Positions 36,007 to 44,368 are shown, numbered from the stretch's first letter. The stretch is DNA of 64,000 nucleotides from Oscillospiraceae bacterium (GCA_902779915.1 CACZDM010000002.1:64243-128242), one strand, 5' to 3'. The notes: generated by a model not told the origin, from the sequence alone. A program made the numbers and translations.

Positions 36007-36261
36007 CTACCATGATTGAGTGCCGCCACCACCATATCCGCCGCCAGCAACCCCTCCTCTAAAAGGTCCTGTTGTTGTGGCTGAACCATTGCCAAGCGCG
36101 TCAAAAACTCTTGAAACCCCCTCAGAAATCGCCGCTTTTCCTATCTCTTTGCCTATCCATTTTATAATAGGTCTATATTTCGAGCCGCCCCAAACTGAGG
36201 CCAAAGAGTCATCATCCAATTGTCCATCCTCGCGATTAATGCAATCTTTATCAGTTTCTAT
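36007..36261 (-). CDS. Double-glycine leader peptide 3, Gly-rich tail
   Basis: The frame encodes a leader ending LDDDSLASVWGG and a 58-residue mature part: a basic amphipathic region (SKYRPIIKWIGKEIGKAA), then a Gly-rich tail (GGVAGGGYGGGG) ending TQSW. That layout resembles class II bacteriocins and Gly-rich microcins. The frame contains no ATG. GGAGGTG ends 8 bases before an ATA codon at 36261, which gives a 26-residue leader; in-frame GTG (36270) or TTG (36276) are alternatives. A consensus promoter lies ~110 bases upstream. It is unrelated to peptides 1 and 2 beyond the leader. No transporter is near. Confidence 0.65.
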   Translation of the reverse strand: METDKDCINREDGQLDDDSLASVWGGSKYRPIIKWIGKEIGKAAISEGVSRVFDALGNGSATTTGPFRGGVAGGGYGGGGTQSW

Positions 36262-36368
36262 TTCAAACACCTCCAACCTAAAAAAAGTAAACCCAGAAAA
36301 CTCCCACTGCGCAAGTCCAACACTTTTCAGGCTAAAAACCAACGTATGAAAAACTTTCCTTGTCGCCG

Positions 36369-36397
36369 ATTATATCACGGTTTTAATCTCATGTCAA
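36369..36397 (-). promoter_or_regulatory. Consensus sigma-A promoter for peptide 3
   Basis: On the minus strand TTGACA (36397-36392), 17 bases, TATAAT (36374-36369), preceded by CGTGA: a full match to both hexamers, the best promoter in the window. Confidence 0.85.
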
Positions 36398-37096
36398 CAG
36401 CAATTGAAAAAATATTTTCAAATTTATGATTAAATTTTCCACCGATGTATCACAGTTAATTTATGTTTAGTTGAATTGAAAAAATAAACAAATTGTAATA
36501 TTAATTCGGGTTGGATTTGTCCCCTTAATCCCCTTGCTAAAAATATCAAAATTTAGTTAAAAAAACCACCTCTTTCAAATTATCCTCGAATTCACATTTC
36601 AAAAAGCAATGCAAAAATCAACTAAAACGCCGCCAGCTCACAACTAACTGTAATATTATCCCTTTCCAATCTTCCCTGCCTCTTTCAAACTGCCCGTAAC
36701 AAGTGGTGGTTAAGCTTCCTCAAGAGCGCCAGCCTACCACTTGTTACGGACGCTTTCAAAAAAACTTGGAGGCTCAGGAAAATTAAATATTACAGTTGGT
36801 TGTTAAACGGCGGCGGCTTGATTTATTTTTTTCATTGTTTTTTGGAGCCGGGTCAAGGATATTTGAAGATTTTGGTTTTTTTAGCAAAAATTCGGATATT
36901 TTAGGAAAAACTTTAATTGAAATAAATATACCCTCAACCCCTAAAATACAAATTGTATATTTATTAATGCGCTTAAAACATCAATCTAAAATTTGCATAT
37001 TTAAAATAATTTTTGCATTGCTTTCATATAATGATATGGCATACTTTTAGCTGGTTGCAAAATTTTAAAATTTTCTATTAAAATTGGGAGGTTATC
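36398..37096. other. Gene-free region at the main strand switch
   Basis: About 700 AT-rich bases between divergent transcription units. It holds the nested inverted-repeat element (36624-36819). Further right, CATATAAT at about 37025-37032 is a possible -10 for the plus-strand pair at 37097, without a clear -35. An 84-codon frame at 36796-37050 has no RBS and looks non-coding. No tRNA or known RNA was recognised. Confidence 0.5.
36624..36819. repeat. Nested inverted-repeat element (MITE-like or structured RNA)
   Basis: Outer arms 36624-36657 and 36786-36819 are 34 bases long and match inversely at 27 of 34 positions; the inner 12 bases AACTGTAATATT are perfect. Inside, CCGTAACAAGTGGT (36694-36707) and ACCACTTGTTACGG (36736-36749) form a perfect 14-bp inverted repeat. 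Total 196 bases, no coding frame. The layout suits a small non-autonomous mobile element or a large RNA hairpin. Confidence 0.6.
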
Positions 37097-38161
37097 ATGA
37101 ATATGCGATCAAATAATGGAAATTTCGAAAAATATAAGAGCGAGATGCTCAGGATGTATCAACAGCAAAACAGACCTATGAATCAGGCAAACGCCCCTCA
37201 AAACAGCTTTTCCGGCGGCTCAAATCAAAGGGGATATGTTCAAAATCCAAAAAATCGAAATGACAATGTTTTATCAAATCTCAACGCGCAACTTGGAAAC
37301 ATGGCTGGCTCATCCGATCCAAATGAACAAGAACTTGAAAGCTCGCTTCAACTTGATGATGATTTTCCGCCGGCATCATACAGGCAAGATATTTCTTCAC
37401 ACACAGTTCGCGGCGACACACCTATAGAATATAACAACCAGGGAATGAGAACTTCTGATTTGATTTTTGACAATTCAGATCAAAATGCTGGTAGCGCAAA
37501 TGCAAACCGGGTTCAATCGCCGGAAAATTTGTCTATATCACCTCAAAACGGATCAAATTTTATGCAAAATTTAGCAAATTCTCAACAAAATAATATGGAA
37601 ATGGGAAATGCGGCTCCTAACACAAACCGCGATTATGATTTGCGGCAGCTTTCAGATGATTTGCCCCAAAACAGTCGCGGTAGCCAGCAAAATATTACAA
37701 ATTTTGAAAGCAGTCGAACAAATAATGAAAATCAATCTGAACCTGCTGACGAACAATTTCAAAGTGACTGGAATAATTTCGAAACCAGGAACACATCTAA
37801 TGGGTTTTTGAAAGTTCAAGTATATTCGGCCAGAGGGGCTTTTCCGATTAAAGACGCAAAAATAACAATATTTAAGGAATTTGACGGACAAAACAAAATA
37901 TTTTATGAAATTTTAACAGATGAAAGCGGAATAACTCAACCCGTCTCATTGCCAGCTCCGGACGCGAGCCACTCATTCGCCGTCGACGGAATACGCCCAT
38001 ATGAAAATTACAGCATTTCGGTTTCAAAATTCGGCTTTGAGGACGCAACAAGAAACGGTTTGCCAATTTTTCCGGGAGTTGTTTCGCTCCAACCAATTCA
38101 ACTTGGACCGCAACTCGCGTCAGAGCAAGACGAAAACCCCAATTTGGAGCGAAATTCTTGA
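37097..38161 (+). CDS. Low-complexity protein with C-terminal carboxypeptidase-regulatory-like domain
   Basis: 354 residues. Residues 1-235 are low complexity, rich in Asn, Gln, Ser and Asp (disordered), with no signal peptide. Residues ~236-345 form a beta-rich domain (GFLKVQVYSARGAFPIKDAKI, then DGIRPYENYSISVSKFGF) resembling carboxypeptidase-regulatory or CnaB-like folds that decorate surface and spore proteins. RBS GGGAGG, ATG at 37097 (a second ATG two codons on). It is 16 bases upstream of the SpoIID-like peptidoglycan-binding gene, so the two likely act together, plausibly in the spore envelope. Function unproven. Confidence 0.8.
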   Translation: MNMRSNNGNFEKYKSEMLRMYQQQNRPMNQANAPQNSFSGGSNQRGYVQNPKNRNDNVLSNLNAQLGNMAGSSDPNEQELESSLQLDDDFPPASYRQDISSHTVRGDTPIEYNNQGMRTSDLIFDNSDQNAGSANANRVQSPENLSISPQNGSNFMQNLANSQQNNMEMGNAAPNTNRDYDLRQLSDDLPQNSRGSQQNITNFESSRTNNENQSEPADEQFQSDWNNFETRNTSNGFLKVQVYSARGAFPIKDAKITIFKEFDGQNKIFYEILTDESGITQPVSLPAPDASHSFAVDGIRPYENYSISVSKFGFEDATRNGLPIFPGVVSLQPIQLGPQLASEQDENPNLERNS

Positions 38162-38177
38162 GGGAGGCTTGGCGTAT

Positions 38178-39551
38178 ATGGCTGATTTTCTCCCAAAAAT
38201 TCCGAATGAAATAACCGTCCACCTGGGCTTGCCATCCAGCAATGCTGAAAATATTACTGTTGATTTTATAAGCTATATCAAAAATGTTGCATCTAGCGAA
38301 CTATTACCGTCTTGGCCTGAAAATTCTCTGAGAGCAAATATTTTGGCAATCGTCACATTTGCGCTAAACAGGGTTTATAACGAGTGGTATAGAAGCCAGG
38401 GCTATGAATTTGACATAACCAACACAACACAATATGACCAGGCATATCAGCAGGGACGTGACATATTTGAAAACATTAGCCGTTTAGTTGATGAGCTATT
38501 TAATAACTATATCATCAGGCAAAACACAGTTGTTCCCCTGTTTGCGCAATTTTGCAACGGAACAACCGTGACCTGTCAGGGGCTTTCACAATGGGGGACA
38601 GTTGAGCTTGCAAAAAAAGGATACACTCCCTTTCAGATTTTGCAGTATTACTATGGCGACGACATAAATCTTGTTCAAAACGCTCCGGTTGAGGAAAAAA
38701 TCGAATCATATCCCGGAAGACCTCTTCGCATCGGAGACTTTGGAAATGAGGTTCGAACAATCCAGTTTGAATTAAACAGAATAGCTGATAATTATCCCGC
38801 CATGCCTAAAATACCGGAAACCGATGGAATATTTAAAAGCTCAACCGAGGATGCTGTTGTTAAATTTCAAGAAATATTTTCTTTGCTTGCGGACGGAATC
38901 ATCGGAAAATCAACCTGGTATAAAATAAAATATGTGTATAATAGCGTCAGGCATTTGGGGGAGCTTTCCGCTGAAGCTGTCTCGATTGATGAGCTGGCTC
39001 CAAAATATCCAGACCAGCTCAAACTTGGCTCTGAAGGGCTTGCTGTGAGATACGCTCAGTACTATCTCAATGTTATATCAACTTTTGTATATTCACTGAA
39101 TCCTGTTACAATTGATGGAATTTTTGGCCCAAACACACAAAAAGCCGTTGAGGATTTTCAAAAATATTACGGACTGGAGCCAACCGGAATAATAAACCGG
39201 CCAACAATAAACAAGATGATCGATGTGTATCGCGGAATAATTCAATCGCTCCCACCGGGATATGAAGGGGAAAACGCTAAATTTTATCCGGGGTATGTTT
39301 TGAGCAGGGGCATGGAAAACGAAAACGTCAAAGATTTGCAAAAATATCTCGCACTGATTGGACGAACATACACAACGCTAAAATCCGTCCCGATAACTGG
39401 ATACTATGGCGAGGTCACAGAAAACGCCGTTCGGGAATTTCAAAAAGCTTTTGGCCTCCCCCAAACCGGATCTGTTGGCGCAACAACATGGGGCGACATC
39501 GAAAGAACATATAATTCAATAACCTTAAGCGGACTCAAAAACAGCGTTTGA
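38178..39551 (+). CDS. SpoIID/LytB-like domain protein with three peptidoglycan-binding repeats
   Basis: 457 aa. The N-terminal ~165 residues match the SpoIID/LytB pattern: YIKNVASSELLPSWPENSLR, with Glu41 at the place of the SpoIID catalytic Glu, and GLSQWGTVELAKKGY followed by ILQYYYGDD, the usual domain end. Three PG_binding_1 repeats follow at about 180-240, 275-340 and 380-445, each with a D/T-G-x-F/Y-G-x-x-T motif and A-V-x-x-F-Q. There is no signal peptide, which argues for assembly into the forespore or mother-cell-side coat/cortex. ATG at 38178 after AGGGAGG. Likely peptidoglycan remodelling in sporulation or germination; the domain may be only structural. Confidence 0.85.
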   Translation: MADFLPKIPNEITVHLGLPSSNAENITVDFISYIKNVASSELLPSWPENSLRANILAIVTFALNRVYNEWYRSQGYEFDITNTTQYDQAYQQGRDIFENISRLVDELFNNYIIRQNTVVPLFAQFCNGTTVTCQGLSQWGTVELAKKGYTPFQILQYYYGDDINLVQNAPVEEKIESYPGRPLRIGDFGNEVRTIQFELNRIADNYPAMPKIPETDGIFKSSTEDAVVKFQEIFSLLADGIIGKSTWYKIKYVYNSVRHLGELSAEAVSIDELAPKYPDQLKLGSEGLAVRYAQYYLNVISTFVYSLNPVTIDGIFGPNTQKAVEDFQKYYGLEPTGIINRPTINKMIDVYRGIIQSLPPGYEGENAKFYPGYVLSRGMENENVKDLQKYLALIGRTYTTLKSVPITGYYGEVTENAVREFQKAFGLPQTGSVGATTWGDIERTYNSITLSGLKNSV

Positions 39552-39564
39552 ATTCAAAAAAAAT

Positions 39565-40293
39565 TTAAAAGCCGCCGTCAACATTTAGAACCTGGCCTGT
39601 TATGTATGAAGCGCCCTCGCTTGCCAAAAACAAAGCAGCATTTGCAACGTCTTCGGCCTTTCCCAGCCTTCCACACGCGATTTCTTGCTCTAAAAGCTTG
39701 ATTGTTTCTTTGGAATGAATTTTCATCATATCGGTTGAAATGACGCCAGGCGCTATGCAGTTGACGGTTATATTACTTAGGGCCACTTCCTTTGCCAAAG
39801 CCTTTGAAAGCCCAATGACTGCCGCTTTTGAGGCGGAATAGTGAACCTCGCAAGACCCTCCCAAAATTCCCCATATTGAGGATATGTTGATTATTCTTCC
39901 CTGCTTTTTTCGAATCATTGACGGCAAAAATTCTTTGCAGCATATAAAAACACCTTTTGCGTTGACGCGAAACATTTTGTCCCATTCTTCAAGCGTTATG
40001 TCTGTGAATAATTTTTGCTCTGAAATTCCCGCATTATTTATTAAAATATCAGGACTTCCAAGCCTATTTTCAACTTCTTCACGCATTTTTTTAACATCAT
40101 CACAATTTGATATATCAGCGTAAAATATTTCCGAAAATCCGCCCGTTTGCTTGATTTTTTTCAAAAGAGCCTCGGCCTTCATTTTGCTTTTGAAATAGTT
40201 TATTGCAACGCGATAGCCATTTTTTGCAAAAAGCCTTGCGCAAGAAGCTCCAATCCCTCTTGCCGCTCCCGTTATCAAAACAGTTTTCTTCAA
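39565..40293 (-). CDS. SDR reductase, FabG/YmfI-like
   Basis: 242-residue classical SDR: TGAARGIG near residue 8, LINNAGIS, catalytic YSASK and C-terminal NVDGGF. It could be 3-oxoacyl-ACP reductase FabG. In Clostridia a stand-alone gene like this is often the EF-P 5-aminopentanone reductase (YmfI); no other fab gene lies nearby, which favours the latter but does not prove it. RBS AAAGGGG, start ATG. It converges on the peptidoglycan-binding gene with a 13-base gap. Confidence 0.9.
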   Translation of the reverse strand: MKKTVLITGAARGIGASCARLFAKNGYRVAINYFKSKMKAEALLKKIKQTGGFSEIFYADISNCDDVKKMREEVENRLGSPDILINNAGISEQKLFTDITLEEWDKMFRVNAKGVFICCKEFLPSMIRKKQGRIINISSIWGILGGSCEVHYSASKAAVIGLSKALAKEVALSNITVNCIAPGVISTDMMKIHSKETIKLLEQEIACGRLGKAEDVANAALFLASEGASYITGQVLNVDGGF

Positions 40294-40358
40294 TTATATA
40301 TACCCCTTTCAACGACAAACTGGTCGAAAAAACAGTTAAATATAGCCTTAATGCGAAT

Positions 40359-41015
40359 CTAGCTAAACAGCTTTTTTAAATACTTTCTGTTATAATCTTT
40401 TGTTGATATGACGACGTCGTCTCCAGATCTAAGAACCGATTCTCCGTTTGGAACGATCGACTTTTGATTTCGAGATATCGCGATAACCAGCGTGTCTTTT
40501 GGCCATTTTATTTCAGAAATCCTTCTATTACATATCTTCCCATTTTCCGAAACAACAAACTCAACAATTGAGGTGTCGCCCATGGTCATTCTGGTTATAA
40601 AATGATAGTCTATGGCGTTAACCTGTTGCTCTATTATCTGCGATAGCATGTTAACGCTTGAGACGACAATATCCGCAGCCAAAGACTTGATTATGTCGAC
40701 ATTTTTTGGGTTATTGACCTTTGCAATTGTTGTTTTGGTGTGGAATCGGTGTTTAGCCAGTTGGCAGCAGATGAAGTTGTCTTCGTCCTCTCCAGTCAGC
40801 GCAACCAATATGTCTGCGTGGGCTGCGTCTGCCTTTTCAAGGGTTGATATGTTTGATCCATCGCCATGGATTATTGGGATGTTTAGCTTGTTTGCAGCAA
40901 TTATCGATCTTGCGTGGACCTTTTCGACGATTTTTATATCGTGATTTGCTGCGGATATGAGCGAATATGCTAGATAGTAGCCTATGTTTCCGGCGCCAAT
41001 TATTATAATGTTCAT
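40359..41015 (-). CDS. TrkA-family K+ uptake regulator (RCK), copy 2
   Basis: Single-repeat TrkA of about 218 aa: RCK-N Rossmann fold IIIGAGNIGYYLA at the N-terminus, with HGDGSN and ALTGEDEDNF, then an RCK-C domain ending STKDYN. Regulates a TrkH/KtrB-type K+ channel by NAD(H)/ATP binding at the membrane. ATG at 41015 with AAAGGACC upstream. It is 17 bases downstream of another TrkA; two half-size TrkA proteins can replace the tandem E. coli type. No TrkH gene is in the window. Confidence 0.9.
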   Translation of the reverse strand: MNIIIIGAGNIGYYLAYSLISAANHDIKIVEKVHARSIIAANKLNIPIIHGDGSNISTLEKADAAHADILVALTGEDEDNFICCQLAKHRFHTKTTIAKVNNPKNVDIIKSLAADIVVSSVNMLSQIIEQQVNAIDYHFITRMTMGDTSIVEFVVSENGKICNRRISEIKWPKDTLVIAISRNQKSIVPNGESVLRSGDDVVISTKDYNRKYLKKLFS

Positions 41016-41032
41016 TGTTTTTGGTCCTTTCT

Positions 41033-41656
41033 TCAATCGACAATTGATGTATATATGAGCCTGTCGGTTTTTTGGATTTTGCGGTCGCTTTTATGGCTAA
41101 ACATGACGAATTTATCGTTTTCATCCAAAAATCCAAGAAGTTTGTGTCGTGTGACAAATTCAACTTCAGACATCATCTTCCCACGCATCCACTTTTCATA
41201 TGGAACCGTTATGACTGCAACAGAAGATTTTCCGCAATCGACGATTTTATTGTGGTTATTGTGGAATATTTTTGAATATATCGATTCAAATGCAAGCGCG
41301 GTTGGGGATATTGTTGACATGTTCATTTGGCTATATACGCGACATTTAACCGGGTCAAGGATTCGCAGCAAAATGTTGTCTATTTTAAAAATGTTTTTTA
41401 TTATTTGAGCTGCCATTATGTTTGTGTTGTCGCTTTCGGTCACACATATTGCATAGTCGCATCCTTCTATTCCCGCCGACTTCATAACGTCAATGTCGAT
41501 TGGATTCCCCGGAACAGACAATCCGGAAAAGTCGTCGTTTAAATTGTCAACCAAAGCCTGCTCATTTCCAATAACAGAAATGTTGTGTTCTTGGCTGTCT
41601 AGGACGTTTGCAAGCCGAGCGCCCAGCTTCCCACAGCCTATTATCAATATGTTCAT
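41033..41656 (-). CDS. TrkA-family K+ uptake regulator (RCK), copy 1
   Basis: 207 residues, starting ILIIGCGKLGARLA (RCK-N dinucleotide motif) with DFSGLSVPGNP and CVTESDNTN, and an RCK-C half ending DRLIYTS. First gene of the pair, with its own promoter 92-120 bases upstream. Divergence from copy 2 suggests a hetero-octameric gating ring. Coding strand is C/A-rich, unlike most minus-strand genes here. Confidence 0.9.
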   Translation of the reverse strand: MNILIIGCGKLGARLANVLDSQEHNISVIGNEQALVDNLNDDFSGLSVPGNPIDIDVMKSAGIEGCDYAICVTESDNTNIMAAQIIKNIFKIDNILLRILDPVKCRVYSQMNMSTISPTALAFESIYSKIFHNNHNKIVDCGKSSVAVITVPYEKWMRGKMMSEVEFVTRHKLLGFLDENDKFVMFSHKSDRKIQKTDRLIYTSIVD

Positions 41657-41747
41657 GGCGTTTCACCAATCCTTCAAATTCTAATATTTTTTTCCTAAAC
41701 AATAAATTACTCACCGAGCTTTACAAGCATAAAACATCTTTAATCTA

Positions 41748-41776
41748 ATATTATTACTTAATTCAAATTTTGTCAA
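41748..41776 (-). promoter_or_regulatory. Promoter for the trkA pair
   Basis: On the minus strand TTGACA (41776-41771), 17 bases, TAATAT (41753-41748). -35 is consensus, -10 is weaker. Confidence 0.6.
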
Positions 41777-41844
41777 ATATTATTATTTTTATTCTTTATT
41801 CATAGTGACTCAACCATTCTAAATTTTTCCTTAATTTAGGGGAC

Positions 41845-41873
41845 TTGAATTTAATTTTGATTTTTAATATAAT
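41845..41873 (+). promoter_or_regulatory. Promoter for rsmE
   Basis: TTGAAT (41845-41850), 17 bases, TATAAT (41868-41873). Start about 60 bases before the rsmE ATG. Confidence 0.65.
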
Positions 41874-41940
41874 TTTTTTATAAAATAAATTTATTATATT
41901 TTTTGGATTTTTGTTAAAAATAGTTAAAGGAGAGTTAAAA

Positions 41941-42663
41941 ATGCCGCGTTTTTTTGTTGAAAATCCCAATAGCCAAACAATAACTTTGGGCAAGGAAACT
42001 TCAAACCACATATCCAAGTCGCTGAGAATGAAAATTGGTGAAAATGTGACAATTTGTGATGGGAATTCCAATGATTATTTGTGTGAAATAACAAAAATAA
42101 TGCCGGGGGAAGTTGTTTTAAAGGTCAATGAGTGCGTGAAAAATGCAAATGAGCCAACAATTCGTGTTCATCTATATCAAGCGCTGTCAAAGGGGGCAAA
42201 GTTTGAGTATATCATTCAAAAAGCCGTTGAGCTTGGAGTTTCAGAAATAACACCCGTTTTGACCAAAAGGTGTATATCCAGGCCTAGAGAAAAAAATATA
42301 TGCGGCAGGATTGCCCGATATCAAAAAATTTCAAAGCAAGCGTCGCAGCAAAGCGGACGAGGGAAAGTTCCGATTGTTAATTCGATTTTGTCGTTTGAAG
42401 AAGCCATTTTGCAGATGAAAAATGCAAAGCTTAATATTTTATTTTATGAATGCGGCGGAGAAAAATTGAATAATATAGATATATACAAATATAATGATAT
42501 AAGTTTTATGATTGGGAGTGAGGGCGGATTTGAAATTGATGAGGTTGAATTTGCGAAAGATAAAGGGGTTTTGATTGGAAGTTTAGGGAAAAGAATACTT
42601 AGGTGTGAAACAGCTTCTTTGTGTGTTTTGAGCGTTTTGATGTATTCAACAAAAAATTTATAA
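41941..42663 (+). CDS. rsmE: 16S rRNA m3U1498 methyltransferase RsmE
   Basis: SPOUT-class methyltransferase for U1498 in the 30S subunit decoding region. N-terminal PUA-like part begins MPRFFVENP and contains NHISKSLRMKIGE; the SPOUT domain shows MIGSEGGFEIDEVEFA and LGKRILRCETAS (the knot with the SAM site). ATG at 41941 has AAAGGAGAG upstream; a frame opening at 41911 has no RBS. 240 aa. No prmA or dnaJ neighbour as often seen elsewhere. Confidence 0.96.
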   Translation: MPRFFVENPNSQTITLGKETSNHISKSLRMKIGENVTICDGNSNDYLCEITKIMPGEVVLKVNECVKNANEPTIRVHLYQALSKGAKFEYIIQKAVELGVSEITPVLTKRCISRPREKNICGRIARYQKISKQASQQSGRGKVPIVNSILSFEEAILQMKNAKLNILFYECGGEKLNNIDIYKYNDISFMIGSEGGFEIDEVEFAKDKGVLIGSLGKRILRCETASLCVLSVLMYSTKNL

Positions 42664-42670
42664 AAAAGAC

Positions 42671-42699
42671 TTGAATTATTATTTGAACGGGTGTATAAT
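42671..42699 (+). promoter_or_regulatory. Promoter for the small acidic membrane protein
   Basis: TTGAAT (42671-42676), 17 bases, TATAAT (42694-42699), immediately after the rsmE stop. Confidence 0.7.
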
Positions 42700-42745
42700 A
42701 GTTTTAGGTGGTTTATTTTATTAATTTGATAGGAGGTAGGTTGTT

Positions 42746-42991
42746 TTGAAAAAGAGTCTGATAATGTGGTTGGTTGCGATAATAGTTGCCTGCGCGGGGG
42801 CAATAATTGCTGTTGTTGCTTTTGTCCAAAAGGGCAAGAGATGTCGCTGCGGTGATGATTGCTGCTATGACGATTGTTGCGATGATGATTTTGATGTGTA
42901 TGACGAGCTTGACGATTCCTCTAATGAGCTTGATTCGGGGGAAAAAACCGAGTATGATGATATGCAAGAATTGGAAAAAGAAAAAAAATAA
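42746..42991 (+). CDS. Small one-helix membrane protein with Cys/Asp-rich tail
   Basis: 81 residues, unknown family. A hydrophobic helix at residues 5-28 (IMWLVAIIVACAGAIIAVV) is followed by basic KGKR, then a Cys/Asp cluster (CRCGDDCCYDDCCDDD, six Cys in ~14 residues) and an acidic tail. The basic patch after the helix suggests the Cys/Asp part is cytoplasmic. It resembles a metal-binding patch. TTG start with AGGAGG 9 bases upstream and its own promoter support it as a real gene. Confidence 0.7.
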   Translation: MKKSLIMWLVAIIVACAGAIIAVVAFVQKGKRCRCGDDCCYDDCCDDDFDVYDELDDSSNELDSGEKTEYDDMQELEKEKK

Positions 42992-43010
42992 AAAAAATTT
43001 TAAAAAAAGC

Positions 43011-43039
43011 TTGCATTTTTAATTGAAGTGTGATATACT
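43011..43039 (+). promoter_or_regulatory. Promoter for initiator tRNA
   Basis: TTGCAT (43011-43016), 17 bases, TATACT (43034-43039) with TGTGA before the -10. The start lies ~40 bases before the tRNA. Confidence 0.75.
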
Positions 43040-43086
43040 TAATTGGCAGTCGATTTTTAGGGTTGATTGTGTATATCACAAATCAA

Positions 43087-43163
<77 letters not shown>

Positions 43164-43240
43164 GGTTTTTGTGAAAGGTCAGTTTCTTTTTGAAGCTGGC
43201 TTTCGGTTTTTCGGGGAAGTGTGAAAAAAGGGGATTTTTT

Positions 43241-43777
43241 ATGGAAGGGTTTGCTGTCAGAAACAGCGTTAAAATCATTTTGCTTGATCCTGAGAACAAG
43301 GTTTTGCTAATCGGAATGGACAACAAAAACATCAAAAGCGCACGCGGCGAATATAACGGCAAATTTTGGAATTTAGTTGGCGGAAAAATTGAAGAAGGAG
43401 AGGATTTGCTCACCGCGGCCAGAAGGGAGCTTTTTGAAGAGACTGGTCTGCGCCCCGAGAGCGTTTCATTTGGAAAAGTTGTTTGGAATGGGGAATTGGT
43501 TTTAAACATGAATGGCGTCAAAACTCTAATAAGACAGCGCTTTATTGTCGCCAGGACTTCAAAAAATTTCGTGACGCTTAAAAATTTAACCCGCGAGGAG
43601 AAAATGTTTGAGCAAGGTTTGAAGTGGTTTTCGCTGTATGAAATAAAAAACAGCAATGAAGTGATATATCCCGTTGGTTTGGACGAATATTTGTCGGATT
43701 TGCTGGTCAACGGCGTTCCAAATAAGCCAATCAAAATCGCTCTGGATAAAAAGCCAAATGTTAAATTAAGCGTCTAG
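43241..43777 (+). CDS. NUDIX hydrolase
   Basis: 178 aa. The NUDIX box is GGKIEEGEDL...RRELFEETGL, matching G-x5-E-x7-REUxEExGU. Such enzymes hydrolyse nucleoside diphosphate derivatives; the substrate is not readable. The N-terminal strand region RNSVKIILLD and GMDNKNIKSARGE fit MutT-like or NUDIX housecleaning proteins. ATG at 43241 with AAGGGG upstream; an upstream start at 43190 lies just after the tRNA and lacks an RBS. It may be co-transcribed with the tRNA. Confidence 0.9.
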   Translation: MEGFAVRNSVKIILLDPENKVLLIGMDNKNIKSARGEYNGKFWNLVGGKIEEGEDLLTAARRELFEETGLRPESVSFGKVVWNGELVLNMNGVKTLIRQRFIVARTSKNFVTLKNLTREEKMFEQGLKWFSLYEIKNSNEVIYPVGLDEYLSDLLVNGVPNKPIKIALDKKPNVKLSV

Positions 43778-43798
43778 AACTGGTCAAAAAAAGTGAAT

Positions 43799-44368
43799 AT
43801 GTTAAAATATATAAAACTGTTTAGGATAAATGTTGGGTTGGTTTTGATTTTTTGTTGTTTATTTGCGCTGGCTTCTTGCAAAAATTCGCAAAAGGGCGGA
43901 GAATATTATGATTCAAAAAAAATTGCCGAACCAGACTCATTTTCTACATATGATTGCAGCTCGAATGTCTCAGACTCTGGAAAAGCATACACCTGCTCGT
44001 TTGGAAAGTTGGACGGGTTTTTTGAGGTCGCTCGGGCGGAAGTTAGCAACAACTGTTTTGCTTCTATACGTGGTTCAATTGACCTGGAGCGCGGGAAATT
44101 GAATGTTGTTTTGATTAATTCCAAGTCAGAATGTGAAGTGTTAAAAGAGCTTGATTCGTCTCAGGAATCTCGATTTGATGGGGATTTATCTATAAATTGT
44201 TTAAACGGAATCAACAAAATAAAAATCGTTGGATATGATTGCGAGGGAATCGTAAATTTATCGCAAAATGAAGAAATGATCTTTAGGTTTAGCGGTGATG
44301 ATCAAGATAATTTGTGTGAATTTCCGGATGATTTTCCATTTTCAGAAGAATTTTCAGATCTAGTTTAA
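43799..44368 (+). CDS. Predicted lipoprotein, unknown function
   Basis: About 189 aa. N-terminal basic region, hydrophobic FCCLFALAS and a lipobox ending C (LASC, near residue 26), indicating a lipid-anchored exported protein. The mature part is acidic, with paired Cys (CSSN...CSF, C near 85, 107, 122, 137, 158), suggesting disulfides. No family recognised. Start: GTG 43793 or ATG 43799, both without a good RBS. It follows the NUDIX gene by 20 bases. Confidence 0.75.
   Translation: MLKYIKLFRINVGLVLIFCCLFALASCKNSQKGGEYYDSKKIAEPDSFSTYDCSSNVSDSGKAYTCSFGKLDGFFEVARAEVSNNCFASIRGSIDLERGKLNVVLINSKSECEVLKELDSSQESRFDGDLSINCLNGINKIKIVGYDCEGIVNLSQNEEMIFRFSGDDQDNLCEFPDDFPFSEEFSDLV

Noticed and set aside
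36624-36819. CRISPR repeat array
   Set aside because: Only one pair of inverted arms, no regularly spaced direct repeats and no cas genes.
36796-37050. 84-codon plus-strand frame in the gene-free region
   Set aside because: No RBS, starts within the right arm of the inverted repeat, and the composition is not protein-like; treated as non-coding.
36398-37096. Replication origin at the coding-strand switch
   Set aside because: No dnaA, no dnaN and no recognised DnaA-box cluster; several minus-strand genes to the right also argue against it.
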